Part shown: piece after piece, positions 37,634 to 46,737 of the stretch
Numbering within the stretch: position 1 is the stretch's first letter
Layout: each line of letters starts with the position of its first letter
IMG/VR virus record: IMGVR_UViG_3300050343_000277
Coordinates: 1-64,000 of that record
Source of the DNA: a virus
Direction: 5' to 3' (one strand)
Length of the DNA: 64,000 bases
The notes under the pieces: generated by a model
Told to the model about the DNA's origin: nothing
The model's input: only the letters and a program-made list of their open reading frames with translations
Database searches by the model: none
Program-made: the position numbers and the translations under genes

Positions 37634-38062
37634 TTACCCCTTAACAGCTTTTCGCTCTTCCCAGTACTGGCCGACTAGAAAAGGTTTTCCGTTGCGATAT
37701 CCAACTGTCTGACGAAGGCGATGATTGTCATCATCAAGCAGACGGATCTCTTCACGGAATTCCATACCGTCATATGCGCTATGTAATACGACCGTATCTT
37801 CGTCAAGCAGTGTCAGCTTGCTGTCGTTGGGCTCATCACTGAAGTAACCAATATCACGGTGTAGCACGTCACCGTCGATTGTAAGATTCATGTCGCCCGA
37901 ACTAACATCACCATTCCATGTGATATTAACTTTATCGTCATTCACGGTGATTGAGAATTCAGTGTTGTATGAATCATCTTTATGAGCAGGTAACGAGAGA
38001 TATCTACGGTAAGACTTCCAATCTCCCTGACAGCGTGAAAACCAACTAGAAAAATTTGCCAC
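37634..38062 (-). CDS. CpeS/CpcS-like lipocalin-fold protein (phycobiliprotein lyase-like)
   Basis: The 142-aa product starts MANFSSWFSRCQGDWKSYRR, which matches the FxxFFxxCxGxWxSxRxY opening of CpeS/CpcS-family chromophore lyases. Later elements fit the same beta-barrel: NTEFSITV, VNITWNGD, LHRDIGYFSD, TVVLHSAYDGMEFREEIRL and HRLRQTVGYRNGKPFLVGQYWE. This family attaches bilins to phycobiliproteins. It is shorter than most host forms (about 170-200 aa), so binding residues may be lost. Its end overlaps a GGGGTAACCCC hairpin. Confidence 0.55.
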   Translation of the reverse strand: MANFSSWFSRCQGDWKSYRRYLSLPAHKDDSYNTEFSITVNDDKVNITWNGDVSSGDMNLTIDGDVLHRDIGYFSDEPNDSKLTLLDEDTVVLHSAYDGMEFREEIRLLDDDNHRLRQTVGYRNGKPFLVGQYWEERKAVKG

Positions 38063-38128
38063 GTTATATTAACAACTAGCCTTATCATAGTTGTTTATTA
38101 ACGCTTATTGTAAGTAAAAAACTTAGGA

Positions 38129-39214
38129 CTAATCGCTAGTAGGCAAAGCAGCGGTTGGAGGATTGAAGCCAGTTGTATACCGCTCAAAACTAGAGATTCT
38201 TACATCGTCGATAAAATAATCATTCCGGAAAGCGTCTCCAAACGACATAGAACTAGAAGTTGTGCTAGAAATATTATTACCACTTACTGTTCCTTTTGCT
38301 GTCCCATCTATGTAAAATGTTATTACACCAGAAGTTGCATTCCTTGAAAATACAATGTGACGCCAAGTTTGTGTACTAAAGGAAAAATTCCCAAAAGATT
38401 GTGTGCCATCAGAATCGGTGAACCTAAAAGTTACTGTATTACTTCCATTTGTTGCCACATACTGAAAACGTGTACTGCCGTATTCAAATAAACTTACAGT
38501 ATGCGTGTTGCTAGAACCACTGACATGAGTATCAAGATATAGCCAAAATTCTATAGTAAATGCACTAGTAAGAAAATTAGGTACGGAGCTATAAGAGAGT
38601 CTACCTTGCTCTAATTTTGCCGAATGGGTGCCAAACTTTTTAGGGCTTCCAACACGGGATATGTAGTTGGCGTCAAATGCTGCATTGTAGCTATTATCTG
38701 ATTGGTCCGCAAGGTTCGTATCGAATGTGAGTCGCAAAATGACCTGATCCCAGTCAGTATCAGGATCTCCTGCTGCTGGAGGTACGTCAACTAGATAAAG
38801 CTTTCGCCAATTACTTCCATCGTAAAAATATGGGCGGTTATCACTTGTTAATGCACAAAGATCGCCAAAGTTTAAATTAGTAGTTGGAAGTGCACTGAGA
38901 GAAGGCAGTCCTATTTTAGATGCTGTCAGCCTTCCAATACTAATATCATTGGTAGTAGTTGATCCTCTTCCGGTAACGTCATCAAGAGTGCTTGACTCTG
39001 GATCAGCAGTAATTGTGACATTGCCTGTCGTTGGATCTACAGAAATTCCATTACCTGCGGTTATGCTATTAACACCAGAACTACCGCCACCTGCAAAAGT
39101 AATATCCAGTTCTAAAAATTGACTACCGACAGCATCTGTGAAGAACTTTTCAGTTCTATAGTTGTAATAAACTTCCGCATAACCTAAGGCTTTGTTTGCA
39201 TTATTAATCATCAA
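38129..39214 (-). CDS. Tail fibre-like protein with LamG/concanavalin-like C-terminus
   Basis: The 361-aa product has an N-terminal segment ALGYAEVYYNYRTEKFFTDA, a repeat-like middle (NSITAGNGISVDPTTGNVTI), a short GDLCALTSDNRPYFYDGSNW module typical of fibre tips, then from about residue 155 a jelly-roll domain (FTIEFWLYLD, WRHIVFSRN, ITFYIDGT, IDDVRISS) of LamG/pentraxin type. It probably binds carbohydrate on the host surface. ATG at 39211 is an alternative start. Confidence 0.75.
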   Translation of the reverse strand: MMINNANKALGYAEVYYNYRTEKFFTDAVGSQFLELDITFAGGGSSGVNSITAGNGISVDPTTGNVTITADPESSTLDDVTGRGSTTTNDISIGRLTASKIGLPSLSALPTTNLNFGDLCALTSDNRPYFYDGSNWRKLYLVDVPPAAGDPDTDWDQVILRLTFDTNLADQSDNSYNAAFDANYISRVGSPKKFGTHSAKLEQGRLSYSSVPNFLTSAFTIEFWLYLDTHVSGSSNTHTVSLFEYGSTRFQYVATNGSNTVTFRFTDSDGTQSFGNFSFSTQTWRHIVFSRNATSGVITFYIDGTAKGTVSGNNISSTTSSSMSFGDAFRNDYFIDDVRISSFERYTTGFNPPTAALPTSD

Positions 39215-39252
39215 TCATAAGCAGTTACATTACTATTATTTTAACTAAGCTT

Positions 39253-39666
39253 TTACTTAGCATTTCTAGCTGATTTGCCTGCAGATTTTGCAGCTTTCGT
39301 GTTGGGTGTCACTTTCTGCCCACTCTTAGATGCTGCTCGTTTTTTAGCATCTGTTGCGGCTTTCTGTTTCGGCGTTAATTTACTCCAAGCCTTTTTAGGA
39401 AGATATCGTTTAGTCGAACCATCAGACTGCTTGGCTTTGTCACCAGCACCATCTTTAGTTTGCCATTTCTCTTTGCCCCATTTCTTGAGCTTATTAGTTT
39501 TAGAAGTAGGTTTTTTACCTGCATAACTACCGCCACTATCTTTGTAGTATTTAGTTGCCAGTTGCATCGCACGAGCACTGTGCTTGCCACCCATCTTGGC
39601 TTTAGCTCTTGATTTAGCAGCTGCCCACTTTGCTGGATCTTTCTTTTTAGCAGTTCCGTCAGCCAT
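39253..39666 (-). CDS. DUF5872-like basic protein
   Basis: The 137-aa, Lys-rich product contains NKLKKWGKEKWQTKDG, STKRYLPKKAWSKLTPKQKA and KVTPNTKAAKSAGKSA, the pattern of DUF5872 proteins in marine phages. It starts MADGTAKKKDPAKWAAAKSR. It may be a DNA-binding protein packaged with the genome; function is not established. Its start overlaps the stop of the tiny upstream gene. Confidence 0.75.
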   Translation of the reverse strand: MADGTAKKKDPAKWAAAKSRAKAKMGGKHSARAMQLATKYYKDSGGSYAGKKPTSKTNKLKKWGKEKWQTKDGAGDKAKQSDGSTKRYLPKKAWSKLTPKQKAATDAKKRAASKSGQKVTPNTKAAKSAGKSARNAK

Positions 39667-39740
39667 TACTTTTTACCTTTACTGTGCTTACAGCCGCAAT
39701 TGCCTTTAGGTTTTACGGGTTTCTTTGCTAGTTTAGACAT
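39666..39740 (-). CDS. Tiny Lys/Cys peptide
   Basis: 24 aa (MSKLAKKPVKPKGNCGCKHS then KGKK), with a CGCKH motif. It overlaps the upstream gene by 8 nt and the downstream ATG in TAATG. The overlaps support a real gene. Confidence 0.5.
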   Translation of the reverse strand: MSKLAKKPVKPKGNCGCKHSKGKK

Positions 39741-39876
39741 ACTTTTGACCTAGTAGTTGTGGGCCATGGCTTGTTCCACCACGGGGTTTTGCTGGATAAG
39801 TTTCAGGCTTAGATGCACAACCTTCACCTGTATTTACCATTGGTTTTAATGCTTGACCTGCCATACGAATTAGCAT
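39733..39876 (-). CDS. Small hypothetical protein
   Basis: 47 aa, starting MLIRMAGQALKPMVNTGEGC and ending GPQLLGQKYV. It overlaps the upstream stop by 7 nt and the downstream start by 8 nt, forming a coupled chain of four small basic genes. Confidence 0.5.
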   Translation of the reverse strand: MLIRMAGQALKPMVNTGEGCASKPETYPAKPRGGTSHGPQLLGQKYV

Positions 39877-40169
39877 TTCCACCTCGCTCGTGCTGCTTTA
39901 CCACGCTCACCTGTCCAACCACGTGATCTAGCGCAGAATGATTTCTTACGTGCACCTGCTTTTGTTCCAGGCTTACCATTAGGTGCAGGTGCCTTGAGGT
40001 TTGATCCTGTTTTTCGGTTGATCGCTTTTCGCCCTTTTTCAGTAAGGCCTGCACCTTGTTTAACTGAAAGTTTATGGCCGCCTTTAACGGTCATGCCTTT
40101 CATAGCGCCTTTCTTTTTGCTTTTAGCAGGAGCTTTGGCTTTAGATTTTGCCGCAGTTTGTCCAGCCAT
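39870..40169 (-). CDS. DUF6321-like basic protein
   Basis: The start at 40169 (MAGQTAAKSKAKAPAKSKKK) is preferred over 40253. The 99-aa product contains MKGMTVKGGHKLSVKQGAGL, KGRKAINRKTGSNLKAPAP and KSFCARSRGWTGERGKAARA, ending RWKC, a pattern common in marine phages (DUF6321-like). Very basic and likely nucleic-acid binding. A TACAATAAATATA element (40195-40200) lies 25 nt upstream of the start. Confidence 0.75.
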   Translation of the reverse strand: MAGQTAAKSKAKAPAKSKKKGAMKGMTVKGGHKLSVKQGAGLTEKGRKAINRKTGSNLKAPAPNGKPGTKAGARKKSFCARSRGWTGERGKAARARWKC

Positions 40170-40192
40170 ATTAATATTTTTAAACTCTATAT

Positions 40193-40321
40193 TTATTGTA
40201 ATGGGTCCGGTTTCCCTGCAATAATTGCAACTGCACGTTTGTAAAAGTAACAATCAGTTTTATTAGCTTTTTCAAGTGCTTCTTTAACTTTGACCCAATT
40301 GTCTCTCTCGTGTTTATCCAT
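40193..40321 (-). CDS. Small hypothetical protein
   Basis: 42 aa, starting MDKHERDNWVKVKEALEKAN, overlapping the previous stop by 8 nt. Its stop region overlaps the TACAAT element of the next gene. Confidence 0.45.
   Translation of the reverse strand: MDKHERDNWVKVKEALEKANKTDCYFYKRAVAIIAGKPDPLQ
40195..40200 (-). promoter_or_regulatory. TACAATAAATATA promoter-like element
   Basis: Minus-strand TTACAATAAATATAGAGT, 25 nt before the start at 40169. Third near-identical copy (others at 18402 and 19104). Confidence 0.45.
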
Positions 40322-40589
40322 TGTCTGTAAGGGTAAGAAAATCCATCTCAGCATGCATTTGATCACTTAGAGCACACACTTGTGCACAAGCACCTAAAAT
40401 TAACCCACGCTGATTTGGGCTAAGTGGTGCTGTTTCTGCGTCTTCGGATAAGACATTAGAAATATCACCTAAGCACATAATAATTGCAGGTAATCCCCAC
40501 TTTTCCACTAAGTTGTGAAGTACAGACAATAAGGGGCTTTCTCCACTTTCTACAGCTTTCCAGAAGGTAGTACGTTCTTCGGGTGTCAT
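40314..40589 (-). CDS. Small hypothetical protein
   Basis: 91 aa, starting MTPEERTTFWKAVESGESPL, helical and acidic, with two short hydrophobic helices (GLPAIIMCLGDISNVL). No recognised domain. It diverges from the endolysin gene at 40648. Confidence 0.5.
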   Translation of the reverse strand: MTPEERTTFWKAVESGESPLLSVLHNLVEKWGLPAIIMCLGDISNVLSEDAETAPLSPNQRGLILGACAQVCALSDQMHAEMDFLTLTDNG

Positions 40590-40647
40590 AATAAAGACTC
40601 ATTTATTATATTGTAGTGGTTAGAATGCTTAAGAATAGAAATATAAA

Positions 40648-41816
40648 ATGGCTAATCTATCGTTTAAAGAGTTTGAAAACTTTTTCAAGTATTACAACTC
40701 AGAAGCTCAACAGAAGGAAGGTATTCGGATACTGTATGGGCAAATGAGGGATATATTGAAAGATAATGAACATGCTTGGGTTAAGACTTACCGTGACAAG
40801 CTTGAGGTTACAAGCAGCACCATATTAAGTGTGCCATTTCAAAGTCAAAACGATAATTCTTCTGGAACGGGATTTAGAGAATGCTTCTCAAGCAGCATGG
40901 CCATGGTCGCCATGTACTACGGAAAGATTGATAACGATGACGATTACAACGCGATCCGTAAGCAATATGGTGATACAACAGATGCACAAGCACAAGTTAA
41001 AACTTTGAAGTCACTTGGTCTTGACGCAGAGTTTAAATTTGATGGTACAACTCAAACATTGAAAGATGCTATTGATTCAGGAAGACCTGTAGCAGTGGGC
41101 TGGTTGTTTGAAGGACCAGTCAGTTCGCCTTCAGGTGGAGGCCACTATTCAGTAATTATTGGATACGACGATGAGAATGAAACATGGATTGTAAATGATC
41201 CAAATGGAGAAGCCTCACTTCGCAGTGGAGGATACACAGCTAATTTAGATGGTGCAGGTATAAAGTACAGCTACAAAAACTTTAACCCACGTTGGACTGT
41301 TGAAGGAGAAGGCACCGGTTGGTATATGGATGTAAGTGATCCGAGCGCAAAAAAGTAAAGGCGGGAGCTCATGTTTCTGAGCCTTCCCGCACATCACAAG
41401 CAGGAATTGACCTTATTAAGTCCTTTGAGGGCTTAGAGCTTGAAGCGTACTATTGCGCTAGCTCGATACTCTCGATTGGATATGGCCACACTCAGCATGT
41501 GTTTGAGGGTCAAGTCATCACCAAAGATGATGCGGAGGAGCTATTACGTAAAGACCTTATGTGGTTCGAAGAGCAGGTTGTCAAAATTATTCTGCCTGTC
41601 CTTACTCAACATGAGTTTGATGCAATTGTCAGCTTTGCATTTAACGTAGGTAGTAGCGCACTAGAAAACAGCACTTTCACTCGACGCATAAATGACGGCG
41701 AGAACAAAGCACTGTGCTTTCAACAGGAATTCCCTAAATGGGTGAATGGGCCGAACGGGCCTCTCCCCGGATTAATCCGAAGGAGAGCCGCTGAAATTAA
41801 GCTATCTGCTAATTAG
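40648..41816 (+). CDS. Two-part endolysin: C39-like peptidase joined to GH24 lysozyme by -1 frameshift
   Basis: Frame 0 (40648-41358, 236 aa) has a helical start, then a papain-like C39 domain: VPFQSQ, FRECFSSSMAMV (Cys), GGHYSVIIGYDD (His), IVNDPNGE (Asn/Asp). It stops in TAA right after AKK. In the -1 frame a GH24 lysozyme follows, with GIDLIKSFEGLELEAYYC (catalytic Glu), LSIGYGHT and AIVSFAFNVG, ending at 41816. That lysozyme frame, open from 41340, has no ATG, GTG or TTG before its catalytic core. The fused product would be 389 aa and cut both peptide and glycan bonds. Frame 0 alone yields a peptidase-only form. Confidence 0.8.
41349..41390 (+). other. -1 ribosomal frameshift signal: slippery site, spacer, hairpin
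   Basis: A AAA AAG (41349-41355) is in phase with codons GCA AAA AAG TAA. A 5-nt spacer TAAAG (41356-41360) follows. Then GCGGGA pairs with TCCCGC, and inside it GCTCA pairs with TGAGC around TGTTTC: 6+5 bp with a 2-nt bulge (41361-41390). The zero-frame stop is the first spacer codon. Confidence 0.75.
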
Positions 41817-41995
41817 TCACCTTCGACAACTTCTGTCTCACTAACCTCTGTTGCATCTTCATTAGAAAACTGAAGCGTATCAATCAGCTGCTCAAGAACA
41901 TGAGCTGCCATCTTCTGAAGATTACCGTCGCCGGTTGTTCTTGCTGCAGCAAAGCTATTAATGGCACTGGCTAGTTCTGATTTTTTACAAGGCAT
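41813..41995 (-). CDS. Small hypothetical protein
   Basis: 60 aa, starting MPCKKSELASAINSFAAART, helical with an acidic tail. It meets the lysozyme end in a 4-nt overlap. A form seen in other cyanophages as far as I recall; function unknown. Confidence 0.55.
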   Translation of the reverse strand: MPCKKSELASAINSFAAARTTGDGNLQKMAAHVLEQLIDTLQFSNEDATEVSETEVVEGD

Positions 41996-42101
41996 ATGAA
42001 TGAATTATTCAAGCTTTAATCTAGCAAAGATTAAATAGTAAAGAGAGGCAGCAAAGAGGTGAAAACCGGTGTAATTAATGCTGCCAACCGAATATCAGGT
42101 A

Positions 42102-45100
42102 TTACCGAACAAAGTAGCGGTCTAAGGTATCGGACAACTCACCCATCTTAATCCACCTAGAACCTATAGGAGAACCTTTAACTACTGGTAATTTTCCAAT
42201 TAAACCAACAGTATCCCATTCCTTACGTTCTGATCTTGGAATATAGACTTTGCTTGGATCATAAGCACTTGATACAATTTGCTTTGGCTTATTGACAACG
42301 CAATTTTGATCAATTGCCCAACGTGGAATACCTGTCTGTATTCCATCAGCCATGGCTTTTTCAATACGTGGAAGATCTGACAAAGGAAAGCCTTCACAAG
42401 CCCCCCAGCTATTTGGATCACTTGCAATTGGCTGGTTGATAGGTACTCCATCTTTATATTCTTTGTTCCAAATCAACCATAACTCGTTTTCTTCAACAGG
42501 TTTACCAAAAGAATCTTTCTCATACATTCCATGCCAAGATAATTCCGCTGCATCACCAACAAATGCTGGATAAGCTGAAATAACGCCAATAATACTTTCA
42601 CTATCGTCTTCCGCTGTTGCAGCACGAATTTTGCCATCTTGAAGTAAGACTACAGTCACACCCCTTCTGTCTTCATCATTAACGTTACCATCTTCCCACT
42701 CAAAATATTCTGCATAGTCAGCAGGGACATTGTTCCAAGCTCCATCTGTATAACATTGACCGTTTGATTGAATTCGTACTTTATCAGCAGCTTGGTTAAC
42801 ACGGACACGAAGAACATAATCACTATTAGATGTAGAGCGTCCGGAAATTGCAGTGTAAGAATTACTATTGCCTCCGTACGATAATATGCCAATACCACCA
42901 CCCCAGCCTACTGGCGCATAAACCTGATTAGGGGTTGCTTCATCTGATTCAACACGGCCAGATCGAATACCACCTTTTACATCAAAACGGCCCATTGCAG
43001 AACAGGCTAAATATTGATCTTGATCGTAATCAATAGTGCCATCAGTATCTGATTTGATCCCATACAAAGCTTTTCTATCATCTGCATCCTCAAATACTGC
43101 AGTCAATCTCGCATAAGCGCGATAGTTAGTTGAATACAGCAAGCCACTCGCTGTGGGGTTACCGTTATAACAATGAAATCCATAGCCATTACCAGTACGC
43201 CCATAGTAATTTGTAGCTGTAGCGGTGGTAGTACTTTGCGTCCGGCCTGCATACATACTTCCTAAGCCCCAATGCGATCCGCTAACATCGAGTTTGTGAA
43301 CAATAGCAGTATTACCCGCTTGGTCTTTTACAGCAGAAATAAAATGATGTGTACTTTCATTAGTACTTTCATTTGTTTTGCCACGCCAATCAGCAGCGAT
43401 TTGCGTATAGGAAGTCCATTCATTTTCGGCCTGGTTAGCAGCATCCCTGGCGTAAGTACTTATTGCATTACTTGACCCGGAATTGTAAGCGGCCATATTA
43501 TAACCAGCGTAAATATTATCTTGAACATAAACACGACGAGCACTGGAATCAACCCTAACTGCAGCAAGTGAGCTACTATTTTCATCAGTAATAATTAAGT
43601 CGTCATCAGCTAATAACTTTAAATAGAGATGTGAGCCATCATGCACCATCTGAGCGTCATCACCGGTGCCAAATCTCAAAATGTCGTTATCAGCCAAGTC
43701 AATTGCACCTCGAACGTTTAATGTCGATGAAATGGATACATTCTTGATATAGGCGTTGGCCCAGTACTTGCTTGACCCACCGAGAGTGCATGTTTCTGTG
43801 ACCTCTGGCCGGAAGGTTCCATCATCTTCCAGGCGAACTACGTTTGTGCCATTATCTTGGAAGATAATTCCACTAGCCTTTTGATTGATATACAGCCAAC
43901 CATTGGCATCGAAGCTCATTGTGAAATCATCACTAGAACCGAAACGAACTTCTTGTGCATCACTAATATCCAAGTGCCCTCTAATATTTACAACCGCGTT
44001 AAAAGTAGTACTACCAGTCTTTGTAGCCGCTACATCGCTCCTAAGGAATTGTGTAGAATCAAGGCCATCTAGTTTATTAGCGTTATCTACTGGGTATGTT
44101 GTAAGCATCACCGTCCCTGATTCATCAGGGAAAGTGTATGTCCGGTCAGTAGTAAGGCTTTCAAAACTCAAATATCCTTCAATAGTTGTTTGTCCTGATT
44201 TTGCGAACCTATATGAAGAAACACCATTACTAGCACGGAAATAGATGACCCCAGGTTCATCAATACCTGCATTAACAAAGACATGATCAGACGCATATAA
44301 CTTAAGGTCTTTACCTGTGCCGTTAGCCTTGATTTCGATATTGGCTTGCTTTTCAATATTTGAAGGAATACGATCTTCACTAATCGTGCCAGTTGTGATA
44401 TCTGTTCCAGCAATACCGTTAGTGATAGTTAGGTCATCGACATAGCAATGCGACCACCGCATTGTATCTGTACCAAGGGTGAAATTGCTATCAGTAAAAG
44501 GTACAACATTTGATCTAGGAGTCACAACAGCATTAGTGGTGCCAAGATAAAGCAAGCCTGCAGAAAAATCACGCCAAATATAGTTTCTGCTTCCGCTAGG
44601 TTCTGTAAGATCTCTGACTATAAAATCAACATCATCTGCTCTTATATCTACTGAGCCGCTGCCAAAAGTTTGCCCGTCGCCTCTAACAAACGATCCAGCA
44701 TGTAAACCATCTAACTGATCTGCATTTAGATTCGTAACTACAGTAGAACTAGTAACAATAAGAGGTGCAGTACCTTGGCTTGCTGTTGTTGTAAGTGAAC
44801 CGTAAACAGTTGCACCAATATCAGTAGTTTTTAGACGTATTGCATCGTTTTCATTTAGCTGTACAAAAGTTCTAGCGGTACTGGAGTCAGCAACAAGCAT
44901 CGTCTGAGTAATACCAGCAGTATTGTCACCATTAATAAGAATGTTTCCATCACTATTACGGTAGTTTTGAATAATATTATTATTAGAGCTGCTGTTATGG
45001 AATATTCGAAAATCGGAACTATTGCCAAACTGTAGTTCGACATTATCTTGGAACTCCATTGTGTTGGTAATATTAGAAGCAACATTAGAACGAATAAAGT

Positions 45101-46667
45101 TGCTTGAATCATTGCCATCGAGAGTATCTGCATCTAGGCCAGATCCTGCACCATCATTCCCTGCATGCCAAATCAAGTTACCATCAATTCTCATAGAACC
45201 ACTATGAGTACCGACATTTTCAAAATCTAAGTCGAGACCATTATTGTTCTGTTTCAGATTCCACTTAGAGGCTGCATTATATTGGAATTTGATTAAGATC
45301 CTATCACCATCACTATTAAATTTAAAATCAGCAAGATTTGCGTTAAACGTTGTACTTACATCAGACCTAAGGAATGAAGTGGCATGGACACCGTCAACGG
45401 CATCAGCGTTTAAATTGGCTACTAATGTTGAACTAGCAACGATTAAAGGAGATGTCCCATTTGCGATCGTAGATTCGAGTTGATCACTTTTATGAATGCC
45501 AGTAGTTGTGGAACCATGAGCTTTTGTTTCCAGCTTAGGATCATTGTCAAAAAATAGCTTGACAGATCCGTCGTCATTGCAGACAATTGATTGTTCATTT
45601 GCCTTAGCTCTAAGAACAATATTACCGCCGTCATCATCATCTACATTACAACTAAGGACCAAATTACCGGTATTATTATCAATAAATGCTGTGCTTCCAG
45701 TATGGTAGATCTGAAGATCTCCATCGTTACCAAACATAGCTTTTTGGTTATCCTGCCATTCAGTACTTGAAGTTACTTCTGTTAAAGCATCAGATCGAAT
45801 AAAACTAGCAGCATGCAATCCGTCAAGCTTGTCTGAATTATCAATTGTGCTACTGATAAGAGCAATCGTACCAGACACGTTAGGGTAGGTAAATGTCCGG
45901 TCAGCAGTAAGGCTTTCGAAATCTAATTTTCCTTCAATTGTTACTTGGCCGGCTTTGGTAAAACGATATGACGCTTGCCCATTGTTCCCAGTAAATTTAA
46001 TATAACTGCCTGTATTAAGTGCTCTTACTCTTACATGTTGTTCCGATTTTAAGTCCAAGGCGTTACTAGCACCTGTCGCCTTAATCGTGATATTGTCGGC
46101 TAACGTGTATGTTGCAGGCATTCTTGCTGTATCAATAGTGCCTTGCGATATATTTCCTCCATCGAGTGAAGTTAGTGCGCTACCAGTACCTGAAAAGCTG
46201 CTAGCAATAACTTGACCACTGACCTGCAAGGGTGCTGTGGGTGATGTGACACCGATGCCTACTTGTCCAGTAGGAAGCACTACAAGCTTGGTAGCTCCAC
46301 CGCTTGCAAGCTCTAACAGATACGTTGAACCACCACTTACTTTTAGTCCACCATTAAAATCAGTTGTAGAAGAAGACTGAACAACTTGCGCTCCTATCCC
46401 TGATCCAAGCTTGAGATAGCGAGCATCTAGAGTTGCCCCCTGACTATCTGTTATATCTGGGTAGCCTTGAATGTCACTTGGAATATTACCTCTAGCATTT
46501 ACCCCAGCGATACGCACAATGGCATCACTACTATCTTTAATAAAAATTGAAGGGTCGTTCTCGTTATAGTTAATAGCAATTTCGCCATACTGCATTTGTG
46601 AAGCGGTAGGCTCTTTGGCATTACCGCCGTCTAATATGACTGATCTCTTTAATTGAATCTTTGCCAT
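42102..46667 (-). CDS. Long tail fibre/spike with C-terminal Peptidase_G2-like autocleavage domain
   Basis: The 1521-aa product begins MAKIQLKRSVILDGGNAKEP (fibre N-terminus style). It contains many repeats of the kind NADQLDGLHAGSFVRGD, at roughly 100-200 residue spacing, alternating with FGNSSDFRIFH and WSHCYVDDL beta modules. The last 200 residues match the Peptidase_G2 chaperone type: ADYAEYFEWEDGN, EDRRGVTVVL and IIGVISAYPAFVGDAAEL. Such domains fold the trimer and are cut off. It is the likely receptor-binding fibre. Confidence 0.85.
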   Translation of the reverse strand: MAKIQLKRSVILDGGNAKEPTASQMQYGEIAINYNENDPSIFIKDSSDAIVRIAGVNARGNIPSDIQGYPDITDSQGATLDARYLKLGSGIGAQVVQSSSTTDFNGGLKVSGGSTYLLELASGGATKLVVLPTGQVGIGVTSPTAPLQVSGQVIASSFSGTGSALTSLDGGNISQGTIDTARMPATYTLADNITIKATGASNALDLKSEQHVRVRALNTGSYIKFTGNNGQASYRFTKAGQVTIEGKLDFESLTADRTFTYPNVSGTIALISSTIDNSDKLDGLHAASFIRSDALTEVTSSTEWQDNQKAMFGNDGDLQIYHTGSTAFIDNNTGNLVLSCNVDDDDGGNIVLRAKANEQSIVCNDDGSVKLFFDNDPKLETKAHGSTTTGIHKSDQLESTIANGTSPLIVASSTLVANLNADAVDGVHATSFLRSDVSTTFNANLADFKFNSDGDRILIKFQYNAASKWNLKQNNNGLDLDFENVGTHSGSMRIDGNLIWHAGNDGAGSGLDADTLDGNDSSNFIRSNVASNITNTMEFQDNVELQFGNSSDFRIFHNSSSNNNIIQNYRNSDGNILINGDNTAGITQTMLVADSSTARTFVQLNENDAIRLKTTDIGATVYGSLTTTASQGTAPLIVTSSTVVTNLNADQLDGLHAGSFVRGDGQTFGSGSVDIRADDVDFIVRDLTEPSGSRNYIWRDFSAGLLYLGTTNAVVTPRSNVVPFTDSNFTLGTDTMRWSHCYVDDLTITNGIAGTDITTGTISEDRIPSNIEKQANIEIKANGTGKDLKLYASDHVFVNAGIDEPGVIYFRASNGVSSYRFAKSGQTTIEGYLSFESLTTDRTYTFPDESGTVMLTTYPVDNANKLDGLDSTQFLRSDVAATKTGSTTFNAVVNIRGHLDISDAQEVRFGSSDDFTMSFDANGWLYINQKASGIIFQDNGTNVVRLEDDGTFRPEVTETCTLGGSSKYWANAYIKNVSISSTLNVRGAIDLADNDILRFGTGDDAQMVHDGSHLYLKLLADDDLIITDENSSSLAAVRVDSSARRVYVQDNIYAGYNMAAYNSGSSNAISTYARDAANQAENEWTSYTQIAADWRGKTNESTNESTHHFISAVKDQAGNTAIVHKLDVSGSHWGLGSMYAGRTQSTTTATATNYYGRTGNGYGFHCYNGNPTASGLLYSTNYRAYARLTAVFEDADDRKALYGIKSDTDGTIDYDQDQYLACSAMGRFDVKGGIRSGRVESDEATPNQVYAPVGWGGGIGILSYGGNSNSYTAISGRSTSNSDYVLRVRVNQAADKVRIQSNGQCYTDGAWNNVPADYAEYFEWEDGNVNDEDRRGVTVVLLQDGKIRAATAEDDSESIIGVISAYPAFVGDAAELSWHGMYEKDSFGKPVEENELWLIWNKEYKDGVPINQPIASDPNSWGACEGFPLSDLPRIEKAMADGIQTGIPRWAIDQNCVVNKPKQIVSSAYDPSKVYIPRSERKEWDTVGLIGKLPVVKGSPIGSRWIKMGELSDTLDRYFVR

Positions 46668-46737
46668 TGGTAAAAACCTATATCAGAATAATAATCCTCT
46701 ATATATTTTAGCCATTTCAATTAAAGATATCGGCGTA

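Noticed and set aside
41440-41649. 69-aa frame overlapping the lysozyme region
   Set aside because: Another frame of the GH24 coding sequence; the conserved EGLELEAY, YGHT and NVG motifs are only in the lysozyme frame.
43857-44244. Plus-strand frames opposite the long fibre gene
   Set aside because: Antisense shadows of the 1521-aa fibre repeats; no promoter or domain support.
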